A DNA stretch of 64,000 nt from NCBI RefSeq assembly GCF_002002905.1, contig NZ_CP019509.1, forward strand, positions 744,001-808,000, written 5' to 3'. The position numbers and the translations under genes are program-made. Under the pieces are notes generated by a model. It was not told where the DNA came from and ran no database searches. It worked only from the letters and a program-made list of their open reading frames with translations. Below, in pieces: positions 1-12,817 of this stretch. Every line of letters begins with the position of its first letter. The first letter of the stretch is position 1. Source of the DNA: Aquaspirillum sp. LM1. Its GTDB lineage: Bacteria > Pseudomonadota > Gammaproteobacteria > Burkholderiales > Aquaspirillaceae.

Positions 1-376
1 ACACGCCTTCCGGGGCCAGCAGCGACGCCAGGATATGGCCGTTCTGGCCGGCTTCGCTGGCCGCCAGCGGGGCCAGCGAGCCGACTGGCAAGCCCAGATC
101 CAGCCCAACGCTGAACACATGGCGGGCGCGCAGGCCAGCACCGGTGAGAATCAGCAGCCGGTGTTCCGGCAGCAGTTTGCGCAGTTCGTCAACCAGCGGC
201 AGGATGGCATCCGCGCCACGGTCCATCAGGCGGCCGCCAATCTTGATCACTTGCAGCCAGGGCAGCAGGCGGATGGGACGCACACCGGCCACCGGACGGG
301 TGAGCGTCCCATCCTGCAGGGTTTGACGGGCCAGCGGCGAGGCCATGTGTTTGATGGTGTTGGAAGTGTCTGTCAT
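1..376 (-). CDS. mosA: Molybdenum storage protein subunit alpha, partial
   Basis: The gene reads leftward off the window edge, so only about 125 N-terminal residues are present. It belongs to the amino-acid-kinase fold: VIKIGG near residues 43-48 forms the first nucleotide loop and TGAGLRARH near 78-86 the second. This pattern, together with an adjacent paralogue, matches the alpha and beta subunits of the Azotobacter-type molybdenum storage protein, an ATP-dependent cage that stores polyoxomolybdate in the cytosol. It starts 11 bp after the beta-subunit stop, so the two are co-transcribed. A UMP-kinase-like protein is the alternative, but the paired paralogues argue against it. Confidence 0.85.
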   Translation of the reverse strand, partial: MTDTSNTIKHMASPLARQTLQDGTLTRPVAGVRPIRLLPWLQVIKIGGRLMDRGADAILPLVDELRKLLPEHRLLILTGAGLRARHVFSVGLDLGLPVGSLAPLAASEAGQNGHILASLLAPEGV

Positions 377-387
377 GGTGTTCTGCC

Positions 388-1200
388 TCAGCTCGCGGTG
401 ATGATGGTGCCGACGTGTTCGCCAGCCAGGGCACGGGTCAGGTTGCCGGGAACCAGGCCGTTGATGACCTGCACCTGGCGGATGTGGCGGGCGGATTTCA
501 GCAGATCCAGCACCGGGAATTCCAGGATGGAGTCGTGCAGGCCCTGGGCCTTCATGTCGTCCACCGAAATTTTGGGGATGAACGTGGCGTGCGGGTCGGT
601 TTTTGGGTTGCCGGTGTACAGGCCGTTTTCGTCTTTGACGTAGATCATCGCCTTGCAGCCAAACTGCTCGGCCAGCAAGAAGCAGCCGGCATCGGTGCGG
701 TAGGGCGGAATCACGCCTTCAGCCGCCGGGCGCATCCACAGCTTGTACGGCGGCATGCCGCTGAAAATCACCGCATTCACTTCGGCAATCGACAGCGGCA
801 CGGTGGACATGCCGGCGTCGCCCACCACCGGAATGCCATGCTTGGCCAGCAGCTGGCCCAGCATGGCAGCGTTCTGGTCGGCCACCGACGCGCCCAGTTG
901 CGCCAGCACGCCGGCTGGCAGGTTCAGCCCGGCGGCAATTGAATACAGATGACGGGCACGGGTGCCTGCGCCGGTGCCAATCATCAGCTTGTGTTGTTGC
1001 CGGGCGGCGACGATTTCGTCCACCAGCGGATACAGACCGGCGCGGCCGCGGTCGATCACGCTCTGGCCGCCGATCTTCAGCACCGTGGCGTCGGGCAGGA
1101 TGCGGAAATCCGCCGACGCTTCGGCGGCGTCCAGCAGCTGCGCATCGGTCAGCGAGCGCTGCATCAGGAGCTGTTCAAGCTCCACTGTGGTGTGGGTCAT
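388..1200 (-). CDS. mosB: Molybdenum storage protein subunit beta
   Basis: This 270-residue protein has the amino-acid-kinase fold, with LKIGGQS near residues 41-47 and [10 protein letters not shown] near 75-84. It is the first gene of a leftward pair with the mosA-like gene. In characterised systems the two subunits form an alpha3-beta3 cage that packs molybdate oxide clusters at the expense of ATP. The start at 1200 was chosen over an in-frame start 27 bp upstream because an AAGGA ribosome binding site sits just before it. The nearby moaA, narX/narL and narK genes fit a role in feeding molybdenum to the nitrate reductase cofactor; that link is inference. Confidence 0.85.
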   Translation of the reverse strand: MTHTTVELEQLLMQRSLTDAQLLDAAEASADFRILPDATVLKIGGQSVIDRGRAGLYPLVDEIVAARQQHKLMIGTGAGTRARHLYSIAAGLNLPAGVLAQLGASVADQNAAMLGQLLAKHGIPVVGDAGMSTVPLSIAEVNAVIFSGMPPYKLWMRPAAEGVIPPYRTDAGCFLLAEQFGCKAMIYVKDENGLYTGNPKTDPHATFIPKISVDDMKAQGLHDSILEFPVLDLLKSARHIRQVQVINGLVPGNLTRALAGEHVGTIITAS

Positions 1201-1678
1201 GGGGTTCCTTTCGTCATTTCGATACACGGCAGCCCGTCTTGGCGGGCTGGTGCGCGCCCGGTCAGGGAGGGGCGAGCGTGTGTTCAGCGATGGTTGAGCG
1301 TGCCTGTCGTCAACGCATCATGAAACGATCGTAGGGGATCACGCTGTATAAATTCAACCACAGGCCAGAATAGCGCTGGCGGGAAAACCGGGGAAAGCTG
1401 ACTGGCCACGGTGTGCCGGGCAGCATAAGAAAAACAAGACAAAATAGTCCTGTCAGAGGAAAGGGTGGCCACGCTGGCTGCAGCAGAAAACCGGTGACGA
1501 TGCGTGTGTAGGAAGCACTGCTTTTAGGATAAACCGTGGGATAAGCGATATATACGCGAAGGGTGCAAAGAGGGATTCACCCGTCTGTCCAGGCTGAAAT
1601 GGCCAGACCATGGTGTGGCCGTTTATGTCTTGTATGGCCAGCGGGCAGTGCATCTGGCCACCCGCTGGCTGGCCCGGA
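1201..1678. other. Intergenic region upstream of mosB
   Basis: About 480 bp without a credible gene; open frames here have no recognisable protein features. It should contain the promoter for the leftward molybdenum storage pair. An AT-rich near-palindrome, GCGATATATACGC at 1545-1557, resembles half-sites of the molybdate regulator ModE, but I see no clear second arm. Confidence 0.5.
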
Positions 1679-2221
1679 TTATTTCAGTGCATAAATGGCC
1701 GGCAGATTGCGCCAGGCACCGCGCACGTCCATGCCATAGCCAAACACATAGCGGTCAGGCACATCAATACCAACAAAATCGGCGGCAATCGGCTTGGCCT
1801 TGCTGATCAGTTTATTGGCAAATACCCCGCTGTAAAATGCCTTGGCCCCCATGGCCATCACCTTGTCGCGAATGGCCGCCATGGTTTCGCCTTCGTCCAG
1901 AATATCGTCGAGCACCAGCACCACGCGGTCGCGCACGTCTTCTTTTGGTGCCTGCCGCCACACCAGCTCGCCGCCACGGGTCTTGTCGCCGTAGCGCGAC
2001 ACATGCACATAGTCAAAATCCAGCGGAAAGGCCAGGCGCGGCAGCAACTGGCCGGTAAACACCACCGCGCCGCCCATCACCGACAGCACCAGCGGGTAGC
2101 TGTCGCCCAGCTTGGCGGTGATGTCCGTGGCCATCTGGTCAACGGCGGCTGTCACCTGTTCGGCAGTAAACAATACGTCGGCGCTGTTGAGCAGGCCACG
2201 GGCTTCGGCAACATTGGGCAT
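1679..2221 (-). CDS. hpt: Hypoxanthine-guanine phosphoribosyltransferase
   Basis: A 180-residue purine salvage enzyme that transfers the phosphoribosyl group of PRPP to hypoxanthine or guanine in the cytosol. The PRPP-binding signature VVLVLDDILDEGET lies near the middle of the protein, and length and fold match short bacterial HPRTs. The start at 2221 is preferred over one two codons upstream because GAGAG lies six bases before it; the much longer open frame upstream is proline-rich and not HPRT-like. It lies about 110 bp downstream of galU on the same strand. Adenine or xanthine as substrate cannot be excluded from sequence alone. Confidence 0.88.
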   Translation of the reverse strand: MPNVAEARGLLNSADVLFTAEQVTAAVDQMATDITAKLGDSYPLVLSVMGGAVVFTGQLLPRLAFPLDFDYVHVSRYGDKTRGGELVWRQAPKEDVRDRVVLVLDDILDEGETMAAIRDKVMAMGAKAFYSGVFANKLISKAKPIAADFVGIDVPDRYVFGYGMDVRGAWRNLPAIYALK

Positions 2222-2330
2222 GAGCATCTCTCTTGCTTGGTTCAAATGAATCAGCCCACCGGGGGCAGGAAGGCTGCCGGGGGTGGGCCTGGGGTTTGGG
2301 TGGGGATCCACCGGGGCAAAACTGTCTGGC

Positions 2331-3200
2331 TTAGCGCGCCGGGTGGGTGCGCAGCCAGTTGGCAAAATCCTGGCCAACTTCATGGTGTTTCAGCGCGTAA
2401 TCCACGCTGGCTTTCAGATAGCCCAGCTTGGAGCCGCAATCATAGCGCACGCCGGGCAGGGTCAGCGCATGCACCGGGTGTTCCTTGAGCAGGGCAGCAA
2501 TGCCGTCGGTCAGCTGGATTTCGCCACCCGCGCCAGGGCGCACCTCCAGCAGCTTGTCAAAAATGCTGCCGGGCAGGATGTAGCGGCCTACCACCGCCAG
2601 GGTGGACGGGGCGAGCTCCGGTTTGGGTTTTTCCACCATGCTCACCACCCGGCTGTGGCCGTGGTCGTCAACAATCTGCACAATGCCGTAGTTGGCGGTT
2701 TCTTCGCGGGCAACGGTTTCCACCCCCAGCACCGACGCGCCGGTGGCCTGATGGTGCGCTACCATGTGCTGCAGCGCGCCGGGCTGGCTGTCGATCAGGT
2801 CATCGGCCAGCAGCACGGCAAATGGCTCGTTGCCAATTGCCGGGCGGGCGCACAGCACGGCGTGGCCCAGGCCCAGTGCTTCTGGCTGACGGATGTAAAT
2901 GCACGAGGCCCACTTGGGCAGAATGCCCTGCACCGCTTCCAGCAGTTTTTCCTTATTGCGGATTTCCAGTTCGTTTTCCAGCTCGTAGGCCTTGTCGAAA
3001 TGGTCTTCAATCGCCCGTTTATTGCGTCCGGTGATGAAGATCAGGTCGGTCATGCCGGCTTCCAGCGCTTCTTCCACCGCGTACTGGATCAGCGGCTTGT
3101 CGACAATCGGCAGCATTTCCTTCGGGCTGGCCTTGGTGGCGGGCAAAAAACGGGTGCCCATGCCGGCAACGGGAAATACGGCTTTACGAATGGCTTGCAT
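2331..3200 (-). CDS. galU: UTP-glucose-1-phosphate uridylyltransferase
   Basis: A 289-residue nucleotidyltransferase that makes UDP-glucose from UTP and glucose-1-phosphate, feeding lipopolysaccharide, exopolysaccharide and trehalose synthesis. The N-terminus has the typical [20 protein letters not shown] nucleotide-binding segment, followed by [13 protein letters not shown]. The start at 3200 has a GGAG site seven bases upstream and gives the normal family length; an upstream in-frame start would add 15 unrelated residues. It sits between ligA and hpt on the minus strand. Confidence 0.95.
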   Translation of the reverse strand: MQAIRKAVFPVAGMGTRFLPATKASPKEMLPIVDKPLIQYAVEEALEAGMTDLIFITGRNKRAIEDHFDKAYELENELEIRNKEKLLEAVQGILPKWASCIYIRQPEALGLGHAVLCARPAIGNEPFAVLLADDLIDSQPGALQHMVAHHQATGASVLGVETVAREETANYGIVQIVDDHGHSRVVSMVEKPKPELAPSTLAVVGRYILPGSIFDKLLEVRPGAGGEIQLTDGIAALLKEHPVHALTLPGVRYDCGSKLGYLKASVDYALKHHEVGQDFANWLRTHPAR

Positions 3201-3322
3201 GAGAGGGCTTCTCCGGGAAACTGCGTGGCGCAACAAAAAAATCATGCCAAGGGCAAACGTTTGCTGGGGGATGCCTGTGCAGGCCGTCCACCCAACACCA
3301 CAACGGTGCCATGGCGTAGGGG

Positions 3323-6921
<3,599 letters not shown>

Positions 6922-7077
6922 TCGCCGCTACCGACCCTGAATAGGGTTATGTTGTTATCGCCGCCATTATAACCAATGCATCCATCGTGCGTAGACCTTG
7001 CATGAACAATCCGGCCAGTTAAATGGATAAAAAAGCGTCTTTCAGGGGGGATTGCCGGGTGTTTTACGAAAAATTGG

Positions 7078-7734
7078 TCAGGCCAATCCGTGTTCCACGG
7101 CAAATACCGCCGCCTGCACCCGGCTGCTCAGGTTGAGTTTTTTCAGGATGTTCTGCACATGAATCTTCACCGTGCTCTCGGCCAGCGCCAGGCTGCGGGC
7201 AATTTCCTTGTTGCTGTCGCCCCTGGCCAGAAAGGTGAGGATTTCGCGCTCACGCGGGGTCAGGCGGTCGCCTTCTGACGGCGGTGCCACCGCGGGCGAG
7301 CCCCCCAGACGAAACTGTTCCATCAGCTTGGTGGTCATTGCCTCGCTCATCACCGATTCGCCGGCGGCGGCGCGGCCAATCGCCTGGATCAGGAATTCGG
7401 CGTTGATGTTTTTCAGCAAATAACCGCGCGCGCCCGCGCGCAGCGCCTGGGCCAGGTCGTGGGCGTCTTCCGAGACGGTGAGCATCACCACGGCCAGCCC
7501 GGCACAGTCCTGCAGCAGCAGGTGCAGGGTTTCCACGCCGGACAAGCCGGGCATGTTCAGGTCCAGCAGCACCACATCCGGGCGCAGCGCAGTGGCCAGC
7601 TTGATGCCTTCATGGCCATTGTCCGCCTCGCCCACCACGTCGATATCGGCCTGGCGGGCCAGCAGCGCGCGCACGCCGCTACGAAACAGGGTGTGGTCGT
7701 CGATCAATAACACGCGGATGGGGGTAGAGGTCAC
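7078..7734 (-). CDS. narL: Nitrate/nitrite response regulator NarL
   Basis: A 218-residue two-component regulator: receiver domain with phosphoacceptor D58 in VVLLDLNMPG and the conserved lysine in GYLLKN, then a LuxR-type helix-turn-helix near residues 150-205 (TPREREILTFLARG). It lies about 50 bp downstream of the NarX kinase, which should phosphorylate it in response to nitrate or nitrite. The start is GTG with AGGA six bases upstream. Expected targets include the narK genes at 16-19 kb; no clear NarL heptamer pair was found by eye there. NarL and NarP cannot be separated with certainty, but pairing with NarX favours NarL. Confidence 0.92.
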   Translation of the reverse strand: MTSTPIRVLLIDDHTLFRSGVRALLARQADIDVVGEADNGHEGIKLATALRPDVVLLDLNMPGLSGVETLHLLLQDCAGLAVVMLTVSEDAHDLAQALRAGARGYLLKNINAEFLIQAIGRAAAGESVMSEAMTTKLMEQFRLGGSPAVAPPSEGDRLTPREREILTFLARGDSNKEIARSLALAESTVKIHVQNILKKLNLSSRVQAAVFAVEHGLA

Positions 7735-7784
7735 CGGGATTCCTTTTATCTATCTGTTTGCTTATCTATCACAATCCGCTCCGC

Positions 7785-9752
7785 TCAGGCGGTCAGGCGG
7801 TGCTGGTGGGGTAAATGCAGGCACACCAGGGTGCCATGCGGCACAACCGGCTCGATCGACAGTGCTGCGCCAGCGCGCTGGGCGCGTTCGCGCATGATGG
7901 CCAGGCCAAAATGGCCGCTGGGACGCGCCGCCACTTCCTGCGCATCAAAGCCCACGCCATCGTCGCGAATGATCAGGCGCACGTCGCGGTCGTCCTCAAT
8001 GCGCACCACCACCCGGCTGGCGCGGGCGTGCTTGCGCACATTGGACAGCGACTCCTGCAAAATGAACAACAACTGCAATTGCTGCTCGGGCAAGAGCGGC
8101 GCGCCGCCGCCCTCGCGTTGTACTTCCACCCGCAAGCCGGTCTGGCGGCGAAAGCGTTCGAGGATGGCATCCACTGCGGCGAACAAATCTACTGCTGCCA
8201 GGCTGGTGCGGAAGTTGGTCAGCAGCTCGCGCACATCGTCGTAGCTTTCCTGCACGCCGGCCTGAATCTGCGCCAGGCTGTCGCCCATGGCGGCGCGGTC
8301 GTCGCGGCGCAGCGCGTCGTCGAGCATTTGCGCCTGCAGGTTTAAAAACGACAAACCCTGGGCAATGCTGTCATGCAGACCTTGCGCCACCAGATTACGC
8401 TCTTCCAGCACCGCCAGCTCGCGTGCCTTGGCCGCCAGCCGCTGGTTATCCAGCGCCACCGCCAGATTTTGCCCCAGGGTTTCCAGCAGTTGCTGTTGCT
8501 GCCGGGTAAAAATCCGCGGCTGGCGAAAGTGCAGATTAAACACCCCAAGCAGGCGCGACTGGGTGCTGATGGCAAACGACGACACCACGGCAAAGCCGGC
8601 GCGCTGGCAGTCGTAGCGCCCGGCGTCGTCAAGCAGATGCAGCTGTTCAATGCGCACGGCACCGCTGGCGGCGGCCTCGCCGCAAATGCACTCGCCAATC
8701 GGCAGGCAGTGCTCGCGCTGGCGCAGCCCGTCGGGCAGCCCACTTTCCGCCACCAGAAACAGCATGCCATGCGGCGTGTCGCTGAGGCGCACCGCGCCGC
8801 CATCGGCGGCAAAGGCGCGCAGCACCCGGTTGAGAAAGCCCTGGCTGAGCTCCTCCAGCGTGGCGGGCTGGTTCAGAAACGCGGCAATTTCGTAAAGCAG
8901 CGACAGCTCGCGGTTTTTTTCGGTGAGCTTGGCGGTTTTGGCTTCTACCTGAAACTCCAGCGTGGCATTGGCCTCGGCCAGCCGGCGGGCCATGTCATTG
9001 AAACCGCTGGCCACTTCGCCAAATTCATCCTGGGTTTCCACCGGCACCCGGCTGGAAAAATCGCCCTTGGCCAGGCGCTGAATACCCAGGTGCAGCCGCT
9101 CCAGTGGGCGGATCACCAGCAGGAACATCAGATAAATCAGCGCCACCGTGCCCAGTACGGCCAAAGTGGCCAGCAGGGTCTGGCACAGCCGCAGCCATTC
9201 GGTCTTGCGCGCATTGTGCTGTTCGATATCGCCGACCAAGAGGTCGATCTTGCTGACAAATGGCTCGATTTCACGGTCAAACGCGCTCACCTGCACCGCG
9301 CTGCCCTGCGCCTGACTGGCGGCGGCCAGCAGGATCGGGCGCATCCGCGTGTTCCAGTGGCGGCGCACCAGGTCCAGTTCGGCCAGAATATCTGGCCGGC
9401 GTGGCACCAGCAGCGGGCGGGCGGGGTCGCCCTGCTCCAGCCGTTGCAGGGTTTGTTCAAAGCGGCCAATCCGCTCGGTCAGCTGCACCACACTGGCCGG
9501 CTGGCGGGCCACCTGGTCCAGCTCTCGCGCCAGCTGAAACGTGCGCATGCGCAGGCTGCCGGCGTCGTTGATGGCCGCTGCCCCGCCTTCCAGCTGCCAG
9601 GACAGCAGCAGGGTGGCACCAATCGCCGTCAGCGCCAGCAGCAAGAACGAGATAAAGCTGAACAGGATTTTCACCGTCAGCTGGCGCGACAGCGGCAGCC
9701 CGCCAGCCAGTGGGACATCCTGCTCGGCGAGTGGATCGGCGTTGACCGTCAC
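7785..9752 (-). CDS. narX: Nitrate/nitrite sensor histidine kinase NarX
   Basis: A membrane sensor kinase of 655 residues. The first transmembrane helix (about 27-51) is followed by the nitrate-binding P-box AINDAGSLRMRTFQLA, the second helix lies near 185-212, then HAMP, a GAF-like region (about 290-420), a HisKA_3 dimerisation segment with LHDSIAQ (His near 458) and a C-terminal ATPase. The P-box identifies the ligand class. Two GTG starts are possible. I chose 9752 because GGAAG precedes it and it overlaps the carbonic anhydrase stop as GTGA; the GTG at 9770 has no visible ribosome binding site. Confidence 0.93.
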   Translation of the reverse strand: MTVNADPLAEQDVPLAGGLPLSRQLTVKILFSFISFLLLALTAIGATLLLSWQLEGGAAAINDAGSLRMRTFQLARELDQVARQPASVVQLTERIGRFEQTLQRLEQGDPARPLLVPRRPDILAELDLVRRHWNTRMRPILLAAASQAQGSAVQVSAFDREIEPFVSKIDLLVGDIEQHNARKTEWLRLCQTLLATLAVLGTVALIYLMFLLVIRPLERLHLGIQRLAKGDFSSRVPVETQDEFGEVASGFNDMARRLAEANATLEFQVEAKTAKLTEKNRELSLLYEIAAFLNQPATLEELSQGFLNRVLRAFAADGGAVRLSDTPHGMLFLVAESGLPDGLRQREHCLPIGECICGEAAASGAVRIEQLHLLDDAGRYDCQRAGFAVVSSFAISTQSRLLGVFNLHFRQPRIFTRQQQQLLETLGQNLAVALDNQRLAAKARELAVLEERNLVAQGLHDSIAQGLSFLNLQAQMLDDALRRDDRAAMGDSLAQIQAGVQESYDDVRELLTNFRTSLAAVDLFAAVDAILERFRRQTGLRVEVQREGGGAPLLPEQQLQLLFILQESLSNVRKHARASRVVVRIEDDRDVRLIIRDDGVGFDAQEVAARPSGHFGLAIMRERAQRAGAALSIEPVVPHGTLVCLHLPHQHRLTA

Positions 9753-10402
9753 TTGACTTCCAGTGGGCACACCAGCGGCAAAAAGCGCCGGCTGGTGGTG
9801 TCAAAGCCATACAGCGCGCCTTCCTGAATATCAAAATACCAGCCCAGCAGCTGCAGCTTGCCGGCGTCCACCCGGTTGCGCACCCAGGGGAAGCTCAGCA
9901 GATTGTCCAGGCTGACCAGAATCGACATGCGTTCGGCCATGGCCAGCTGTGCCGCCGGATCAAGATCCGCGTGGCGGGCCAGCACAAACTCCCGTGCCGG
10001 TTCGGCAATGCTCAGCCACTTGGCCAGAAACCCGCCATGCTGATCTTCGTGGGTCACCCCCTGCATCAGTGCACGAATGCCGCCACAGCCAGCGTGGCCC
10101 AGCACGATGATCCGCTCCACCTGCAGCGAAATCACCGCAAATTCCAGCGCCGCCGACACGCCGTGGTAATGGCTGTCGTTCTCGCATGGCGGCACCAAAT
10201 TGGCCACATTGCGCACAATGAACAGCTCGCCCGGCTCGCTGCCGGTCAGCATCAGCGGGTCCACCCGCGAATCACAGCATCCCACCACCAGGGTGGAGGG
10301 ATGCTGGCCGTGCTTGAGGTTGGCAAACAGGGTGTCGTTGTCCAGGTAGTACTGCTGCTGAAAACGTCGGAAGCCGGAAAGAAATTGTTCGATAGAGGGC
10401 AT
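9749..10402 (-). CDS. can: Beta-class carbonic anhydrase
   Basis: A 217-residue zinc enzyme interconverting CO2 and bicarbonate in the cytosol. Predicted zinc ligands are C42 (in CCDSR, with the D44-R46 dyad), H103 and C106 (in HAGCGG), the standard beta-class set. The gene overlaps the start of narX by four bases, so the two are probably translationally coupled, and it lies about 50 bp after moaA. Why bicarbonate supply is tied to nitrate sensing is unclear; respiratory growth at changed CO2 is one possibility. Its own ribosome binding site is weak. Confidence 0.95.
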   Translation of the reverse strand: MPSIEQFLSGFRRFQQQYYLDNDTLFANLKHGQHPSTLVVGCCDSRVDPLMLTGSEPGELFIVRNVANLVPPCENDSHYHGVSAALEFAVISLQVERIIVLGHAGCGGIRALMQGVTHEDQHGGFLAKWLSIAEPAREFVLARHADLDPAAQLAMAERMSILVSLDNLLSFPWVRNRVDAGKLQLLGWYFDIQEGALYGFDTTSRRFLPLVCPLEVK

Positions 10403-10456
10403 GGGTCACCATCAGGAAATCAGTCGGAAACAGCATAGAGCATTTGCGCCCCACCT

Positions 10457-11431
10457 TCAGCCACCGGTTTTGGCCATGATGCGCACGATCTGGCTTGGCG
10501 CTTCGGTAAACACATGGCGTTCGGGCTTGCGTTCGATGGCCTGGCGGATGACGGCTTCCAGCCCGGCATCGCTGATGCCCTGACGCAGCAGCGGACGCAA
10601 AGGGACACTGGCCTCCTGACCCAGGCACAGGTACAAGGTTCCTTCCACCGACAGCCGCACCCGGTTGCAGGTGGCGCAAAAATGCTGGGAAATCGGGGTA
10701 ATCACCCCGAGGGTGAAGCGGCCATCGGCGGTGCCCCAGTAATTGGCCGGCCCGCCGCCCAGTGTGGCGGTGTGCGCTTGCAGGCCAAAGCGCCGGCGCA
10801 GGCCGGCCAGCACGGGCTGTAAATCCAGATACGCCGCGCTACGCCCGCTGTCGCCCATCGGCATGGCTTCAATCAGGCGCAGAATGAACTGGTGTTCGAT
10901 ACAAAATGCCACCATGGATTCAATATCGTCGGCATTCACCCCGTTCATCGCCACCATATTGATCTTGATCGGCGTCAGCCCGGCCTGCTTGGCCGCCATC
11001 AGTCCGGCCAGCACCTGTGGCAGGCTGTCGCGTCCGGTGACCTCGGCCATGCAGTCGCGGCGCAAGGAATCCAGGCTGACATTCAGCCGCGCTACCCCTG
11101 CTGCCTTCAAGCGCCCGGCGTACTGCGCCAGCTGGGTGCCGTTGGTGGACAGGGATAAGTCGGTCAGCCCCGGCAAGGCCGCCAGCCGCCCGGCCAGCTC
11201 AATCACCCCGCGCCGCAACAGCGGCTCGCCCCCGGTCAGCCGTACCCGCCGGGTGCCCAGGCGGACAAACACCGCCATCACCCGCTCGATTTCGTCAAAG
11301 GTCAGCCAGTTGTCCGGCTCGGCAAAATCCTTGAAACCCTTGGGGATACAGTAGCTGCAGCGCAGATCACAGCGGTCGGTTACCGACAGCCGCACATAAT
11401 CCACGCGCCGGCCAAAACGGTCTTGTAGCAT
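10457..11431 (-). CDS. moaA: GTP 3',8-cyclase MoaA
   Basis: A radical-SAM enzyme catalysing the first step of molybdopterin synthesis, turning GTP into 3',8-cyclo-GTP. The N-terminal cluster motif is C21-x3-C25-x2-C28, and a second cluster motif (FCATCNRVRL plus a later cysteine) lies near residues 250-270. The C-terminus ends in the double glycine needed for catalysis. Length (324) is normal. It heads the leftward can-narX-narL group, consistent with molybdenum cofactor demand for nitrate reductase. The ATG has GGAG and AAGGGG upstream. No Moco riboswitch was recognised in the leader. Confidence 0.96.
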   Translation of the reverse strand: MLQDRFGRRVDYVRLSVTDRCDLRCSYCIPKGFKDFAEPDNWLTFDEIERVMAVFVRLGTRRVRLTGGEPLLRRGVIELAGRLAALPGLTDLSLSTNGTQLAQYAGRLKAAGVARLNVSLDSLRRDCMAEVTGRDSLPQVLAGLMAAKQAGLTPIKINMVAMNGVNADDIESMVAFCIEHQFILRLIEAMPMGDSGRSAAYLDLQPVLAGLRRRFGLQAHTATLGGGPANYWGTADGRFTLGVITPISQHFCATCNRVRLSVEGTLYLCLGQEASVPLRPLLRQGISDAGLEAVIRQAIERKPERHVFTEAPSQIVRIMAKTGG

Positions 11432-11764
11432 CGCCCCTTACTCCTGCATGGACACCGGATGGCAACGGCTGTTGCCCCCCGCCACCATCATAGCCATGCG
11501 TGGGGGCGGGCACAGCTGGCCATCCGGGGAGGGCAGGACTGGCCATTTGGACTAGTGCCGCCTGAGCGGATGCATGGCAAACCTCGGCCTTCAGGCAGGG
11601 AAAGCAAGCGTGGACGGCATCGCCGTTCGGGAGGGTTTGAAGGGCGCACACGGTGGGTTGGCGGCACCCACCAAGCGGCTCAGGGGCGGCGCAATGCCGC
11701 CCCTGAGCGCCAATCCCCTAGGCCGGGGAGGATGTCAAGCGAGGGAAAAGGTCTGGAAAAACGG
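11432..11764. other. Intergenic region between the flavin reductase gene and moaA
   Basis: About 330 bp with no convincing gene. It holds the 3' end of the reductase transcript, a very strong hairpin (11678-11708), a short inverted repeat GGCAACggctGTTGCC at 11461-11476, and presumably the moaA promoter. I looked for the molybdenum cofactor riboswitch core on the moaA strand and did not find it. Confidence 0.5.
11678..11708 (-). terminator. Perfect 13-bp hairpin downstream of the reductase gene
   Basis: Two exactly complementary 13-base arms (11678-11690 and 11696-11708) enclose the loop GCAAT. It lies about 57 bp after the reductase stop on the minus strand. There is no U tract, so it may be a weak or Rho-assisted terminator, an mRNA-stabilising hairpin, or a structure in a long moaA leader. 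Confidence 0.45.
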
Positions 11765-12796
11765 TTATTTGGTGGCGGGTTTCATGTCTTTGGACAAAAA
11801 GAACGCATCCGAATAAAACGCCTCTGCCGGCAGCTGGCGCTCGGCAATAAAGCTGGTGTGTGCCGCTTCCACCATCACTGGCGCGCCGCAGGCGTACACT
11901 TCCCAGCCAGACAGGTCGGCAAAGTCGTCCAGCACCGCCTGGTGAACCAGGCCGGTGCGGCCTTGCCAGTGGTCGCTCTCGGCTGGCTCGGACAGCACCG
12001 GCACGCAGCTGAAATTGGGGTGGGCGGCAGCCCAGGCGGCGGGCAGCTCGGCCATGTACAGGTCGGCTTGCTGACGGGCACCCCAGTACAGCACCATCTT
12101 GCGGCTGACGCCAAGGTGGAAGGCATGTTCCAGAATGGCCTTTACTGGCGCAAAGCCGGTACCGCTGGCCAGAAAGACAATCGGCTTGTCCGAGTCTTCA
12201 TTGAGGAAGAACGAGCCCAGCGGGCCCTGGAAACGCATGATTTCCTTTTCCTTCATCTGGTGAAACACATACTCGGAAAAACTGCCGCCTGGCATGTGGC
12301 GGATATGCAGCTCCAGCGCGCTGTCGTCGTGCGGGGCGTTGGCCAGCGAGAAGCTGCGGCGCTTGCCGTCCTTCATCAGGATATCAATATACTGGCCGGC
12401 CATGAATTGCAGACGCTCGGACACCGGCAGCTTGAGCTTGAGCACCGCCACATCGTGCACGCGCTGGATGCTTTCCACCCGGCACGGCAGGGTTTTGACC
12501 TGAATGTCACCGCTGGTTTTCACTTCGCGCACTTCCACGGTCAGGTCGCCCTGGGTTTCTGCGCAGCACAGCAGTGCCATGCCTTGCGCCTGTTCGGCCT
12601 CGGTCAGTGCGTGGGGCTGAAAGTCGCGGTGGGTCACACTGCCGGCGGTGACTTTGCCCTTGCAGGCACCACAGGCACCGTTGCGGCAACTGTGCGGCAG
12701 GGTAATGCCCTGGCGGCTGGCGGCTTCAAGGACGGTTTCGCCGGTTTCAATGGCAAAGGAGCGTTCGCTGGGAAGGAGTTTGACTTGCGCTGTCAT
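11765..12796 (-). CDS. Ferredoxin-type NAD(P)H flavin reductase (AscD-like)
   Basis: A 343-residue three-part electron-transfer protein: an N-terminal plant-type [2Fe-2S] ferredoxin domain (C37, C42, C45 and a cysteine at 77/78), an FAD-binding barrel (RRSFSLANAP) and a C-terminal NAD-binding domain (ASGTGFAPVKAILEH). This layout is shared by oxygenase reductases and by proteins annotated as CDP-6-deoxy-glucoseen reductase in many betaproteobacteria. No partner oxygenase or deoxysugar gene is nearby, so the real acceptor is unknown. It is divergent from an SDR gene with only 37 bp between the start codons. Confidence 0.85.
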   Translation of the reverse strand: MTAQVKLLPSERSFAIETGETVLEAASRQGITLPHSCRNGACGACKGKVTAGSVTHRDFQPHALTEAEQAQGMALLCCAETQGDLTVEVREVKTSGDIQVKTLPCRVESIQRVHDVAVLKLKLPVSERLQFMAGQYIDILMKDGKRRSFSLANAPHDDSALELHIRHMPGGSFSEYVFHQMKEKEIMRFQGPLGSFFLNEDSDKPIVFLASGTGFAPVKAILEHAFHLGVSRKMVLYWGARQQADLYMAELPAAWAAAHPNFSCVPVLSEPAESDHWQGRTGLVHQAVLDDFADLSGWEVYACGAPVMVEAAHTSFIAERQLPAEAFYSDAFFLSKDMKPATK

Positions 12797-12817
12797 CTGT
12801 TCGGTTCCTGCTATACC

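Noticed and set aside
7746-7770. Direct repeat TTATCTATC (twice, 16 bp apart) between narX and narL
   Set aside because: Short, within a 50-bp intercistronic gap, and no known role; may be chance in an AT-rich spacer.
11432-11764. Possible molybdenum cofactor riboswitch upstream of moaA
   Set aside because: An AGGGAAAG string occurs, but on the wrong strand for moaA, and the rest of the conserved core was not found.
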